Part shown: in pieces, positions 11,868 through 21,931 of the stretch
Position numbering within the stretch: the stretch's first letter is position 1
Layout: each line of letters opens with the position of its first letter
Assembly (NCBI GenBank): GCA_010094025.1
Contig: ML991895.1
Span: 1 to 37,039, forward strand
Source: Viridothelium virens
Lineage: Eukaryota; Ascomycota; Dothideomycetes; Trypetheliales; Trypetheliaceae
DNA: 37,039 bases
Direction: 5' to 3'
Program-made: the position numbers and the translations under genes
Notes under the pieces: generated by a model
What the model was told of the DNA's origin: nothing
Database searches by the model: none
What the model saw: only the letters and a program-made list of their open reading frames with translations

Positions 11868-13511
11868 TCAGTACTGAACCATACCATCAATGCCAACCGG
11901 TACCCCCCTCAGCTCATAGCCTTCCTTTGTCGCAATCTCCCACTCCTTCTTGATCTCGCGAAGTCTTTCGGTACCTCTCGGAAGGAACCTGGCAGCGAAG
12001 AGCTTAGGTATGGTGAACCCTGAGTCCAGGTATGCATCCTCACTCAAGTCCATCTTAGCCTCCATACCATCCACAAGCGGTGGCCGTATCTTGAAGGCCC
12101 ATAGGATGCTAGCAAGCGCAAGATTGAGTGAGTTTTCGGCCAGCCGCGCACCGGGACACGTTCTCCTGCCCGTACTGAAGGTGAAGTGGTCACGCTTGTA
12201 CGGGTCGCTCATGGCCGCGTACTCGGCGCTGTGTAGAGTATGGTCAAGGTAACGCTCAGGTACGAATTCAAAGGGGGTTTTGAAACGCTGGGGGTCAAAG
12301 TGCAAAAAAGCCGTGTTTGCAAGCAGCACCGTCCCCTTGGGTATTACGTGACCCTTGTACACGACGTCTTCGTCCGCAAAGTGCCGGATCCCCGGAGCGA
12401 GGATAGGGTTCATGCGAAGCATCTCCTTAACACAAGCACGAGCATAAGGCAGATTTCGTATATCTGCAAAAGTGGGCAAGCGATGTGGTCCGACAACCCG
12501 CATGAGCTCTTCCTGAGCTTCGTCCTGGACTCGCGGGTTTGCCGCAAGGTGAAGCACAAGGCTATTCAGTGTTGCCGCCGTTGTTTCGAAACCTGCCTCG
12601 ACAAGCCCACCGGAGACCCAGGCCAGATGCTCTTCTGTGAGTCCCCGAGCGTACCATAACTCCTTGTTTTCAAGAATCTCACGAGCATAGCAGTGAGGAG
12701 CCTTGCCTGCCGCAAGCTGCCTCTCCAGCCGCCGCCAGAACTCCATCTTGATGTCCAATACTTGATTGGCAGCCTCCTTGGCCTCTTTCCGACCGGGCTG
12801 CAGCCACTTCGGTAGGCGGGCCAGGGGCGGCAATTCATCAACGATGAAGGCGCCGGGCCGCGATGTCGCTCTGAGGAGTGCCTGACTTCTCACCGCGTTC
12901 TGCGCGTCCGGGTGGTCCCAATTCTTTATGCGCGTGCCGAATGTGTTGGTCATGATAATGCTGAAAGCATAACGGCGCATATGCTGATAGAAATTGCGCT
13001 GATTCTCTCCATCAGTGACTAGGTCGAAGAGCAACTGCTTCGCCTCGAACTCCTGGCTCGGGACAAACGTTGCCGTCATAGGCACTGTTGTGATCTGGCG
13101 CACCACCGACCGCAGAGCACGCCAATGCGGTCCGTATGGCATCGTGGGCATGCGATTTCCACCTGTGACTATATCGTGACCCATTGGCGACGGAGCCTTG
13201 GAGGATGTTTTGACGGCCTGCCTCTCTAAGATCTCCTTGATGGCTTCTGGGCTATTGATGACCACCCAGTCATACCAACCCACACGAATTTTGAAGACAT
13301 CGCCATATTTCATGGCCCATTTGCGGAAGACAGCAGGCGCTTTAGGTGGGAGCTTAAAGCCAATGCCAATCAAGGGATATCCCTTTGGGCCCTGTATCGT
13401 ATCAAGTCTGCGGTCACGCCGAACCCATGCTGTGACAACTGCCACGATGCCAAGGGATATGGCAAGAGTGATGGCCCCATGGGTTTGGATGATAGCAAGT
13501 ATGTCGTCCAT
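11868..13511 (-). CDS. Cytochrome P450 monooxygenase, cluster tailoring enzyme
   Basis: Intronless, 547 residues. The frame extends five codons upstream to a TTG, so the ATG at 13511 (MDDILAIIQTH) is chosen. An N-terminal hydrophobic anchor (about residues 10-28) is followed by basic residues, then the proline-rich hinge GPKGYPLIG, as in ER-bound microsomal P450s. Helix I has AGFETT, helix K has KEML R with Glu and Arg, PERY is present, and the heme loop is FSTGRRTCPG (Cys about 452). It resembles fungal enzymes annotated as O-methylsterigmatocystin-oxidoreductase-like. Its position beside the PKS and AflR-like regulator suggests it oxidises the PKS product; the substrate is unknown. Confidence 0.92.
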   Translation of the reverse strand: MDDILAIIQTHGAITLAISLGIVAVVTAWVRRDRRLDTIQGPKGYPLIGIGFKLPPKAPAVFRKWAMKYGDVFKIRVGWYDWVVINSPEAIKEILERQAVKTSSKAPSPMGHDIVTGGNRMPTMPYGPHWRALRSVVRQITTVPMTATFVPSQEFEAKQLLFDLVTDGENQRNFYQHMRRYAFSIIMTNTFGTRIKNWDHPDAQNAVRSQALLRATSRPGAFIVDELPPLARLPKWLQPGRKEAKEAANQVLDIKMEFWRRLERQLAAGKAPHCYAREILENKELWYARGLTEEHLAWVSGGLVEAGFETTAATLNSLVLHLAANPRVQDEAQEELMRVVGPHRLPTFADIRNLPYARACVKEMLRMNPILAPGIRHFADEDVVYKGHVIPKGTVLLANTAFLHFDPQRFKTPFEFVPERYLDHTLHSAEYAAMSDPYKRDHFTFSTGRRTCPGARLAENSLNLALASILWAFKIRPPLVDGMEAKMDLSEDAYLDSGFTIPKLFAARFLPRGTERLREIKKEWEIATKEGYELRGVPVGIDGMVQY

Positions 13512-15109
13512 TTTAGTGTCAAGCAAGATGACATGCGAAAATTCCGGTTATTGAATCAAACTAGAGCTACTTTCAGAGTATCTTTCAGTTCTAAGGCATC
13601 ACTATGTCGGCTGTGGCTGGCTCGTCCAGTTCATCTTTAAAACAACGAGACCGGGTGTGATCTCATCTCAGGCTCTGTTCGCATTCATTCATTCTGTATC
13701 CGCCGTGTTCTCCGACCGGAGTTAATACCGAGTTTGGATTTCAGGTGAAGCAGATGACAGTCAGGGGTCATGGCGGGAAACGGGGGCATCTCTCATAGCC
13801 AAACGGATATGACCTTTGATCCCCGAAGCCGTGTGTCCTGGTCCCGGGGTTCCGGATCTTATATGTCAACAGCTTGAACCCAAGCCGCAAAATCAGCCTT
13901 ACGCTTCACACTACCTACAATATTATCATTGGCATAAGCCCCTGCGTCAGCATCTATTCTCTTCCGCTAGCCTATCATGGCATATGGTGAGGACCTTTTT
14001 ATGCTTTGACCGTCTCTGACAGTCTTCTCATTGTTGTATCCGGCGAGGACCAGTGGGTCGTAATGATATGGTAGCATTGGTTCGATGAGATCCTTCGTTA
14101 TAGCGGCTATGTCACTGTATGCAGTGATGATACGAGGACTAGGGTAGATGTGCAAATATAGTCGACGTCGAATAAGTTCGATTTCCAATCCTTTCCCTCA
14201 ATGAGATTATAATTCCAAGCAATTTCCAGTTTCATCAGGTGAAGACTGTCCTCATGCTTGCCTTTCTCCATTACGCTTACTCCAAGATTTATTTCCACAG
14301 TCCAGAGTCCCTCACCACATCATCTCTACAATTACAAACCTCTCGCCTTTCTACATTTGTCCTTCTATGGGTATTCCATCCTTCCCATGGTTGGACCACC
14401 CATGCAGACCGCGGTCTCTGTCCCTTCTTTTCTGTCGTGTGGATTAATACGCGCAACTGGGCAGGATGGTGACCTTCTGTCTGAACCAGGAAATGGCGCT
14501 GACTATTTTGACTTGTGGAATTACCAACGAATTATTGTGTCCGTGCTGAGAATATCATGTACTCTGTCGAACTTCCTTGGCTTTGGTTTTGCATCCTTGA
14601 CAGCGTTGAAAGGCACTCTCTTTTTCTTCACTGTAACAGCTAATTCCTACTGGGTCTTCCACTTCGCCATGGCTGCGCGAGTATCTCGTTATGCAAGGGA
14701 AATAGACTTGTGGCTTTAAGTTGACGTACCGAAGTAGAGCCAGCTACGTTCGGTGATTCAGTGCTCAAGACGCATTAAAACTGTAGGTACGTTTCTGCCT
14801 CACGCTAGGCTTCGGCTTCTCAACATGACATAAGTACCGTACCCATCTGTCCCTAAAGGTACCTTAGATACTTGACGATGGACACGGATCCACGGCTTTG
14901 GATATACTAGAAACAATTTCAGGCTCCACACGAGACATGAACTCAAACTTCAGGAAAATTCGCTTCCTCCTGGTCAATATTGCAGACCGCGTGCTACTCA
15001 GGTAACCCATTTTACCAAACCATATTGATGATGCAAAGAACGCTTGAACGCGGCAAAGGGAACCAACCGTCCCTCCAAAAGATCGGTCACTAGCCAAAGC
15101 TTGACGCTA
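13512..15109. other. Intergenic, P450 promoter and likely cluster edge
   Basis: No supportable gene. The left part is the 5' region of the P450. A plus-strand frame open across about 14258-14719 begins with TTG, has its first ATG only near 14387, and matches no family I recognise, so I leave it out. The change from metabolite genes to housekeeping genes happens here. Confidence 0.5.
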
Positions 15110-16377
15110 TTACTCATTACCACCAACCAACGGCGCGCTCCCTCGACTTTCTGCACTGCCCGATCTTGTATGGCGCTGCATCTCCACGTCCTCTTTCGAG
15201 TCCATCGAGTTTTCATCCCTTCTCGTATTCCTTCTATTCCTGCCCAACGCACTGCTATCCCATCCCTCCTCTCCCACATATCTCTCTATCCCAATACCGA
15301 CTCCAAAGGCTCGTGCCTTCGACCGCGGTCCCCATGCCCATCCGTTCGTCAAGTGATGCGAGAGCGGCATCTGGTAGTAGCGGAACGAAAGCATGGATGT
15401 CGTGATGCCGATGAGGGAGCCAAAAATGACGTCGAAGCCGTGGTGGTGAAAGTCCGCGTAACGAGAGCTAGTGATGTAGATTGCTGCGCCTATAGGCACG
15501 AAGGCAATGACAAGGAGGTAAGTAGGAGGGGCAGCGGAGGCTGTTTCCAAGGAAGGGGCGCGTTGAGACGGAAAGCTATCAGCATCTTGCCGATGAACGG
15601 GGAGTGAACCCTCCAAATGGTCTGGAGATGTCGAAGGAGAAGCGAGGCGAGATGCGAATGTCGGGATGCGGACACCAAATTTGGCGCAAAACCAGAGGGA
15701 AAGGTAAAGCAGCCCACTCCAGCTCGTACTCGAGTGACCCGAGGGAAAACTGCGGAAACTGTCTTTTAGTTGCGCGGTGTCGGTGGTTTGACAGATTGAC
15801 GCGGAAACAAGTGTCCATCTCGCAGAGATATCCTGGCCAAATCCGCCCACGATGTGTGAGTCGATGTTGCTGAGGTCAGGTTGACAGACTGCAAGCATGT
15901 GCGGTCTTGCAACGCCGAAAAGGTTTTTCATGCCTTGAGTGATGAAGTATGCAGAGGCGAGCGAGAGGCCTAGACCCATCCAGCCGACGTTCCATTCCCA
16001 GAGTTTGCGGCGCCAGAGTTGGCCACGCGTGAGAGGCTTAATCGCAGATGGACCCGGAATAAGGAGAATGCTCAAAAGGAAGATTAGGAGACCGGGAGCA
16101 ACGACAGCCACAAGGACGAGGGTTTTGACAGAGACGGTAGAGGGTGCAAAAGGGAAGGCGATGTCTAAGTTGAGGAGAGAAAATGGACGCTTGTATGGTT
16201 CAATAAAGTTGAGGGCTCCTCCGACACCTGCTGTTGCACTGAGGTTGCTGTCAGTGTTATGATCAAACTGATAAGAGAGAGGATGAAGGCGGTGTATACC
16301 TACAGTATGACAATCCAATCCAAAAGATACGAGAATATTAAACGCGACGACGGACGTCCGAGTTGAAGGAAAGGCAT
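15110..16377 (-). CDS. PAP2-family lipid phosphate phosphatase
   Basis: 400 residues, two exons (16304-16377 and 15110-16238; intron 16239-16303). The short first exon starts at ATG 16377 and encodes MPFLQLGRPSSRL plus the start of a transmembrane segment; splicing joins WIVIL to LATAGVGGAL in phase. The three phosphatase motifs are intact: KNLFGVARP, FPSGHSS and SRYADFHHHGFDV. Several hydrophobic membrane spans surround them, and the tail is long, hydrophilic and Arg/Ser-rich. Family members (diacylglycerol pyrophosphate and lipid phosphate phosphatases, Dpp1/Lpp1 type) dephosphorylate phosphatidate and related lipids in internal membranes. The exact substrate is inferred. Nothing ties it to the PKS cluster. 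Confidence 0.9.
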
Positions 16378-17103
16378 TTTGATGAGATCCTAGTAGAAGG
16401 AGAGAAGGTAAAGTGGAGAATGAAGAGTATTATTTGACAAAGGCGAAATTATGGTGCTATCTCCATAAAACCTTACTTTTGTGTCCCGTCCTTGCGGCTA
16501 CATCCGGACTTCTTTGTTTCTGGGAGGGAGAGGTGGATAGGGATCCTAAGGCTTGGACGGCTGGGCGCCGAGGAAGGCCCAAGCCTCACCAACCAAGAGA
16601 CCTATCAAGACAAGAGCTTTTGAGAAACGATGCATCTAGACGCTTAGCTAGCTCCGCGTCGTCCTCAAGAATTTCATGAATGCGTGTCAGAGTACGTGGC
16701 TTATTGGATGACTTGAGGTGTTTTCGAAGACCAAGGGCGACTGCGCCGCAAAACATTCTCGGCCCGCGTCATCCCCGCCACGCGCGCACGAAAGCTTGTC
16801 TCGAGCGGCAACCAACCACAGGCGAGTCTGGTTGAAACCAGAGTAAAACCCGCTTGAAACGAGGACGCTCGGATCGGTTTGTTTCCACGCGCCGCCTTTT
16901 CTGAACCATTAATCCGTTCTTTATATAATTCTCATGTACCTAACTATCTGAGCCTTATTCATTGATTGGAAGTGTTGCCGTCCGTTTCTGCCTACTGTGA
17001 GCCAAGCGAATAAGCCACTTGTCTCTGCTCACAACAAGCCTTGCTAAGCAGCCATTCGTCCTTGCTGACTGTGCCCTGCCAATTACCACTTCTTGCTGAG
17101 CGC
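16378..17103. other. Intergenic, promoter of the PAP2 gene
   Basis: No gene seen. It holds the 5' region of the PAP2 phosphatase and the 3' flank of the aldo/keto reductase, both on the minus strand. A TATA-like TTATATAATTC lies at about 16920. No repeat is evident. Confidence 0.5.
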
Positions 17104-18072
17104 TTAGTCCTCAATGCATCCCTCACCGAAAAACACTTTGACTGGCAACCATCCATCCTTGCACACTTTGAAGCGATCTGGCAGGTTACCAAGCTGACTC
17201 ATCTCTTCTTTGCTAAGTTCCCAGCCGTTGAGCTCGAAGTTCTTTTCTATCCTTGACGCTGTGACCGATTTGGGAATGACACTGGTGCCGCGCTGAAGCC
17301 CCCACATGAGCCTGGTGGCTGAGGTCAGCTCTCTATTGCATAGCGGAAAGAAGGACAAGACTTACATGCACTGCTGCGGTGTCTTGCCCTTGACTTCGGC
17401 AAGCTTGAGTAGTGTTGCGTCCTTATAGAGAGGTGAGTCGGTAGATCCCAAGCAAGAGTAGGCCGTGCAGTGGATACCCTTCGACTTGTTGTACTCCAGC
17501 AGCTTTGGCGACGGACAATTTGGGTGGAGCTCGATCTGGTTGACAGCAGGTACGATCTTGCGGCTCGGATCATTAAGCAGTTTCTCGAGGTTCGGGATGG
17601 CGAAATTCGAGACTCCAATATTCTTGACGCGACCGGAGGCAGGGAGCTTCTGCATCTCCTGCCATGTTTTGAGGAAGTCCCAGTCGGGGAGGTGCTTTTT
17701 CTTGTCATTAGGATCGGTGGAAGATGGCCAGTGCATGAGGTACAGATCGACGTAGTCCGTCTGCAAGCTCTTCAAGGAGCTCGTGATACCATCCTCAACC
17801 ACGTGATGCCACGTATTGTCGAGCTTGGTAGTGATCCAAATCTGGTCCCGGGGTACGCCAGAATCCTTAATGCCTAAGCCAACTTCGTGCTCATTGCCAT
17901 ACGCAAGCGCAGTGTCGATGTGACGGTAGCCAGCCTTGAGAGCGGCCTTGACAGCCTCACGGACTTCGTTGGGCTTCGATTGCCACGTACCCAAGCCAAC
18001 AGCAGGCATTTTGGCACCAGTGTTCAATGTGAAGGTCCATTTCGTATGGTCAAGACCTCGTAGATCAGACAT
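17104..18072 (-). CDS. Aldo/keto reductase, NADPH-dependent
   Basis: 304 residues, two exons (17366-18072 and 17104-17311; intron 17312-17365, donor GTAAGT, acceptor CCAG, phase 2). The catalytic tetrad is complete: Asp53 and Tyr58 in HIDTALAYGNE, Lys83 in TTKLDN, His114 in LMHWP. VSNFAIPNL and the C-terminal SVIPKSV with nearby Arg are the usual (beta/alpha)8-barrel cofactor segments. Length and motifs fit the Gcy1/Ypr1-like group of cytosolic carbonyl and glycerol reductases. It lies between a lipid phosphatase and Atp10, so a general carbonyl-reducing role is more likely than a role in the metabolite cluster, though the latter cannot be excluded. Confidence 0.93.
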
Positions 18073-18543
18073 GATGGAGATCTGGAGAAGTTTTCTTGGA
18101 GATACTTTGAGGTTGAATTATTCAAGCAGATAAAGTAAATAAAAATGAGATTGCGGAAGAGAAGTGGAGCAATCACTGTCCAAATTTGTACGGAAATTGT
18201 CACTTTCCTGTGATCAAGAGGAAGGCACACACTGGCATTTCCATCATAGAAACATTGTGACGTGGGGCCACTAGGTCTCTGGTCTCATGCAAATTTTCTG
18301 CAGTAACACCATTCCCTTGTGGCCTTGGCCTATCCGAGATCGACATGGCCGTCGCAATTTCTGCAGTAGTTATCTCAACGGTTGTGCAGTACGGTGCACA
18401 AAATCGATCTGCATTAACCGTTGTTGAGGCCATCGTGACATGGCGTCCGGCTTACCTACCGTTTCGGGAAAGAAATTAAGCGACTGCGGTTTGATCTTTG
18501 TTTATGACATTTTGCACCAACATCTTGACTGGATGCACTTAAG
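18073..18543. promoter_or_regulatory. Divergent promoter region, aldo/keto reductase and atp10
   Basis: A 471 bp gap between two divergent start codons with no gene of its own, so both promoters must lie here. No clear TATA box or repeat was seen. Confidence 0.55.
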
Positions 18544-19647
18544 ATGTCGAATCACACATCACTTCCATTTATCCTCCGACTACCGCGCACTCTGCGACCG
18601 CTGATTTATCTTCGCTACCAAACCCGCCTTCTCACCTATTCCTCTCGCCTCCTAAAACCTGACCAACCACCCAAACCACCTCCCCCAAACCCCCAAGCCC
18701 TCGAATATCGCACTTCGGACCGTAATGAAAAGTCCGAAACTCTCGAAGATGTCCTCAATCCCAAGTCCGATGACCACAACCCCCACCTCCTGGGCCGCCC
18801 AATCGGCATGCCTTTCCCCCCGTCCCCCGGCGAAAACTCCGGGAAGGACACGCGCCCCATGCGCGAGCGCTTCGCTACGACTTTCAACAAAGAGCACAAC
18901 CAGCAGCGCCGGCGCGAGCTGCGACATGCCTTCCAAAAACCTTATTTCCGAGACTGGAGCAACATGAAGTGGCATGAGGGGAAGACGTTCCACGCGAACC
19001 CGCGCTTATTTCGGAGAGATCGCGGTCTGTGGTTTCCGAATTTTGTAGGGGAGACGCTGGTTCCAGGAAGTTCGAGGGAAGAGAGTACGACGGAGGTGTT
19101 GAGGGGGAAGGTGAGTGTGGTGTGTGTGTATAGCAGTGAGTGGGCGTACCAGCAGGTGGATAGCTTCGTGGGGAAAAAGCAGAATCCGGAAGTAAGAGAA
19201 GTGTTGGAGATGAGTGGAAATGTAGCACAACGGGTAGATGTTAATGTGGAAGAGAGCTTGGCAAAGTATTGGATTTTGAGGCCATTTTTCGCCAGACTAC
19301 GGAAAGGAAGGAGGAAGGAGGATTATGGGAGATACTTTGTGGTGAGGAAGGGCATTACGGATCAGATAAGAGAGTCGATTGGGTTACTAAATAGTAAGGT
19401 TGGGTATGTATACTTGGTAGATGTGGATTGTAAGATAAGATGGGCGGGGAGTGGACCAAGCTGGCCAGAAGAAAGGGAAACAATAGTTAAGGGACTGCAG
19501 AAAATGATACTGGAAGCAAGGCAAGACATGACAGGTGATACTGGCAAAGGGGCGGGACCGACTGAAGTCAATATCAACCCTTCCAACGGGGCCAGATTTG
19601 TCCAAGAAATCGAGCCGAAAAATCAAGTTGCCGCAGTCCCTTCTTGA
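18544..19647 (+). CDS. atp10: Mitochondrial ATP synthase assembly factor Atp10
   Basis: Intronless, 367 residues, starting at ATG 18544. The first 40 residues are rich in Arg, Leu, Ser and Thr with almost no acidic residues (LPRTLRPLIYLRYQTRLL), a typical mitochondrial presequence. The conserved Atp10 region runs from about residue 140: DRGLWFPNFVGETLVPG, LRGKVSVVCVYSSEWA, VVRKGITDQIRESIGLL, GYVYLVDVDCKIRWAGSG. Atp10 acts at the inner membrane as a chaperone for Atp6 during assembly of the F0 sector. A Pro-rich linker separates the presequence from the conserved part. The coding strand shifts from C-rich in the first third to G/A-rich later. It converges on gos1, 156 bp away. Confidence 0.93.
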   Translation: MSNHTSLPFILRLPRTLRPLIYLRYQTRLLTYSSRLLKPDQPPKPPPPNPQALEYRTSDRNEKSETLEDVLNPKSDDHNPHLLGRPIGMPFPPSPGENSGKDTRPMRERFATTFNKEHNQQRRRELRHAFQKPYFRDWSNMKWHEGKTFHANPRLFRRDRGLWFPNFVGETLVPGSSREESTTEVLRGKVSVVCVYSSEWAYQQVDSFVGKKQNPEVREVLEMSGNVAQRVDVNVEESLAKYWILRPFFARLRKGRRKEDYGRYFVVRKGITDQIRESIGLLNSKVGYVYLVDVDCKIRWAGSGPSWPEERETIVKGLQKMILEARQDMTGDTGKGAGPTEVNINPSNGARFVQEIEPKNQVAAVPS

Positions 19648-19803
19648 CGAAGTCCTTCATAATTCATATAGCTGGTATCTATAATACATCTCCAAGCTAC
19701 TCTTCGGCGCCAGACTCCACGACCTCAATCCCGTCTTCACCCAGAAAATTACACGGTGCTGAATGGTAAACAATGCAACCAGAGTCTGTCCGTCTTATAC
19801 ATC

Positions 19804-20627
19804 CTACCGAAAGAACAACAGGGCGAGAAAACATATCGCAATAAAAGCGCCCAAAATTATTCCATCCCTTCTCTTCTTCGCTCCGATTCTCCCTATCAAT
19901 CCGTTGATACCCGGGACTTGCCCAGCCGCATTCACAATCCGCCGCTGCACACTACTCAGCGTCTCGCGATCCATCCTAAAATTCTCCTGTACCGCATATG
20001 CCTGACTCAAGACCTGATCCGCGACACTATGGCTCCCCTCTATCCTCCGTCTCTCATCAAGCATGTAGTCCGCCTCCGCAGCTTCTGGATCCGTGTTCGG
20101 TCCTGGAGAACGCTGACGGTTGCGGTAGCTGTCGATGTCGGAGCGGACTGATGAGAGAAGGTTGGCCCGACTACGAGACTCAGTGATTTGGGATTTTAGG
20201 CGATTGAGTTCACGGCAGTGATCTTGGAGGATCTCGCGATGGCGGCTGAGATTGTTTTGTTTGAGGGCGGAAGCGGTGAGAGCGCTTTCGGAGTCGAGGA
20301 GACGGGTGAGTTGGGCAATAAGGGATTCGCGCTGCACCGAGATAGCAGGTCAGTCTTTGTTTTTCGTGGTTTGAGGTTAGCCAAGCCTTACTTTCTCGAG
20401 AATATCGTTCAGTTGAGCTTCTGTTCGCTCCTCTTCTTCTGTGGGCTTAGCGGGGATGTTTGTCACGGAGGCGTATTGCGAGTAGGTGTGGAATAAGGAC
20501 TCTGTCTGCGTAGGCCAGTAATTAGCTTATAAAATCTCTAAAGACCTAGAAAGCTTTCTCTTACTTGAGTTTCAAGAGATCTCGCCTGCTGCCGCAACTG
20601 CGCCCATCCTCCTCCCGACGAAGCCAT
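19804..20627 (-). CDS. gos1: Golgi SNARE Gos1 (GOSR1/GS28 type)
   Basis: 234 residues in three exons: 20565-20627, 20392-20505 and 19804-20331, with introns 20506-20564 and 20332-20391, both phase 0. The N-terminus MASSGGGWAQLRQQARSLE and TESLFHTYSQYA are typical of Gos1. A three-helix Habc region is followed by the SNARE helix (about 148-208), the basic GAKKRRD and one C-terminal membrane anchor (about 217-233) ending FFR. Gos1 is a Qb-SNARE in intra-Golgi and ER-Golgi fusion. Lining up the heptads from the C-terminal hydrophobic layers puts Asp180 (GAT at 19969-19971) at the zero layer, where glutamine is expected. Start codon and splice frame agree throughout. Confidence 0.93.
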
Positions 20628-20860
20628 GACTTGATTGTTTGTTCTTGCCAAGCAGCCGTTGATGTCGCATTACTTGAGTCCGGTACCACTGTCATCATAA
20701 CGCCGCTTGCCGCGCGGATGATCACCCAATGGCTGAATTTATGCGGCTAAATCTCGGCATCGGGAGGTAAGAGCTGTCCGCACACCATCCAAAATTACAT
20801 CGCGGAACTATTCAGCGAATTTCACATCATTGACGACGCCGCCAATCTACTTTATTCACG
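20628..20860. promoter_or_regulatory. Shared bidirectional promoter, gos1 and rpl35
   Basis: Only 233 bp separate the two divergent start codons. A CCAAT sequence (CACCCAATGG) lies near 20728. No TATA box is obvious, as is common for housekeeping and ribosomal-protein genes. Confidence 0.6.
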
Positions 20861-21424
20861 ATGGTACAAGAAAGGCCTTTACCAAAATCTAGCTATAATA
20901 CTAATTCAAAGAATTCAGGCGCCGTCAGAAAACCGTGTCAAAGCTGCCCAGCTCTGGGGCAAGAACAAGGAGGAACTGAAATCTGAACTCGAGCGTCTGA
21001 AGGGCAATCTGGTTACGCTGCGGACTCAAAAGATTGCCGGAGGTGCTTCTTCCAAACTCAACCAAATGTGTGTGCAGATTTCGAATATGTTCCACCCAGG
21101 GCCAGTGAAAGGACTAACAAACCAATTCTGATAGCCACGATGTCCGCAAATCCATCGCTCGGGTTCTGACTGTCATCAACGCAAACCAACGCCACCAGCT
21201 GCGTCTTTACTACAAGAACAAAAAATACCTCCCTCTTGACCTGCGACCGAAGCAAACACGAGCAATGCGGCGGCGGTTGACCAAGGAGGAGGCGAGCAAG
21301 ATAACCGAGAAGCAGCGAAAGAGGCAGATACACTTCCCGCAAAGGAATTACGCTGTAAAGGTATGAAAAGCTGGTCAGCTATTTCAGTCAGCGATCGAGG
21401 CTAATACCCATGATTCAGGCGTGA
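20861..21424 (+). CDS. rpl35: 60S ribosomal protein L35 (uL29)
   Basis: 127 residues in four exons: 20861-20863, 20919-21067, 21135-21360 and 21419-21424; introns 20864-20918, 21068-21134 and 21361-21418. The first exon is only the ATG and the last only GCG TGA, giving the usual VKA C-terminus. The protein reads [18 protein letters not shown], then [19 protein letters not shown], then [14 protein letters not shown], and a strongly basic tail with [19 protein letters not shown]. These are hallmarks of L35, which sits near the nascent-chain exit tunnel. If intron 3 were retained, the reading would be Val-stop in place of Ala-stop, which hardly changes the protein. Confidence 0.95.
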
Positions 21425-21931
21425 GGGGGAATGACAGTGAGAATGAAAGGATTCGGGAGGGGAATGGGCGCTCAGGAATTCATGCATTTGTGCCATTGGC
21501 CGCATCAATGTAATCAAGCAAGTTCGCTAGCTAGAGCAAGGTATTGAGGACATTTGCTCGAACTGTCTCGGCGCCTCTACATGATAACTGCTTCATATAC
21601 CCGTCAAGAAAGAACTCTTGAGAGTAGTACAATGCTCCATGTTACGCCTCCCGTGTGGGATCTGCCACGTTGTAACCCGTTAAATCATCATATCCCCTTT
21701 TCATAATGCTTCTTATGCCCATGATATCGTAAACCGCTTTCGTTGCAGCCAGGAGGCTCCGAAACGCCTGCACATTAATTAAGACTTACCACTTCGCCCC
21801 ACACATGCTCAGCACTGCTCAGAAGAAAGCGATCTCAGCAAATCTCAGCAAGTCTCAGCAATTCCATCCTTAGCTCCACACCGTATTCTTTTCATATCCG
21901 AAGCACCGCATAAATTGAATCGATACGAACC
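21425..21931. other. Convergent 3' intergenic region
   Basis: Lies between the ends of rpl35 and the minus-strand zinc-cluster gene. It holds no gene. A short tandem repeat at 21833-21862 is annotated separately. Confidence 0.5.
21833..21862. repeat. 10 bp tandem repeat, three copies
   Basis: Three adjacent units of TCTCAGCAAN (final bases A, G, T). Two further GCTCAG copies lie just upstream, about 21807-21822. It lies in the 3' region shared by two convergent genes. No function is evident. Confidence 0.7.

Noticed and set aside
13512-13526. Five extra codons at the P450 start
   Set aside because: They begin with TTG; ATG 13511 gives a normal membrane-anchor N-terminus.
14258-14719. Plus-strand open frame of 153 codons
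   Set aside because: It begins with TTG, the first ATG is about 43 codons in, and the translation resembles no family I know. It is probably chance in the gap beyond the P450.
18652-18993. Minus-strand frames opposite atp10
   Set aside because: They are antisense shadows of a well-supported, intronless Atp10 gene.
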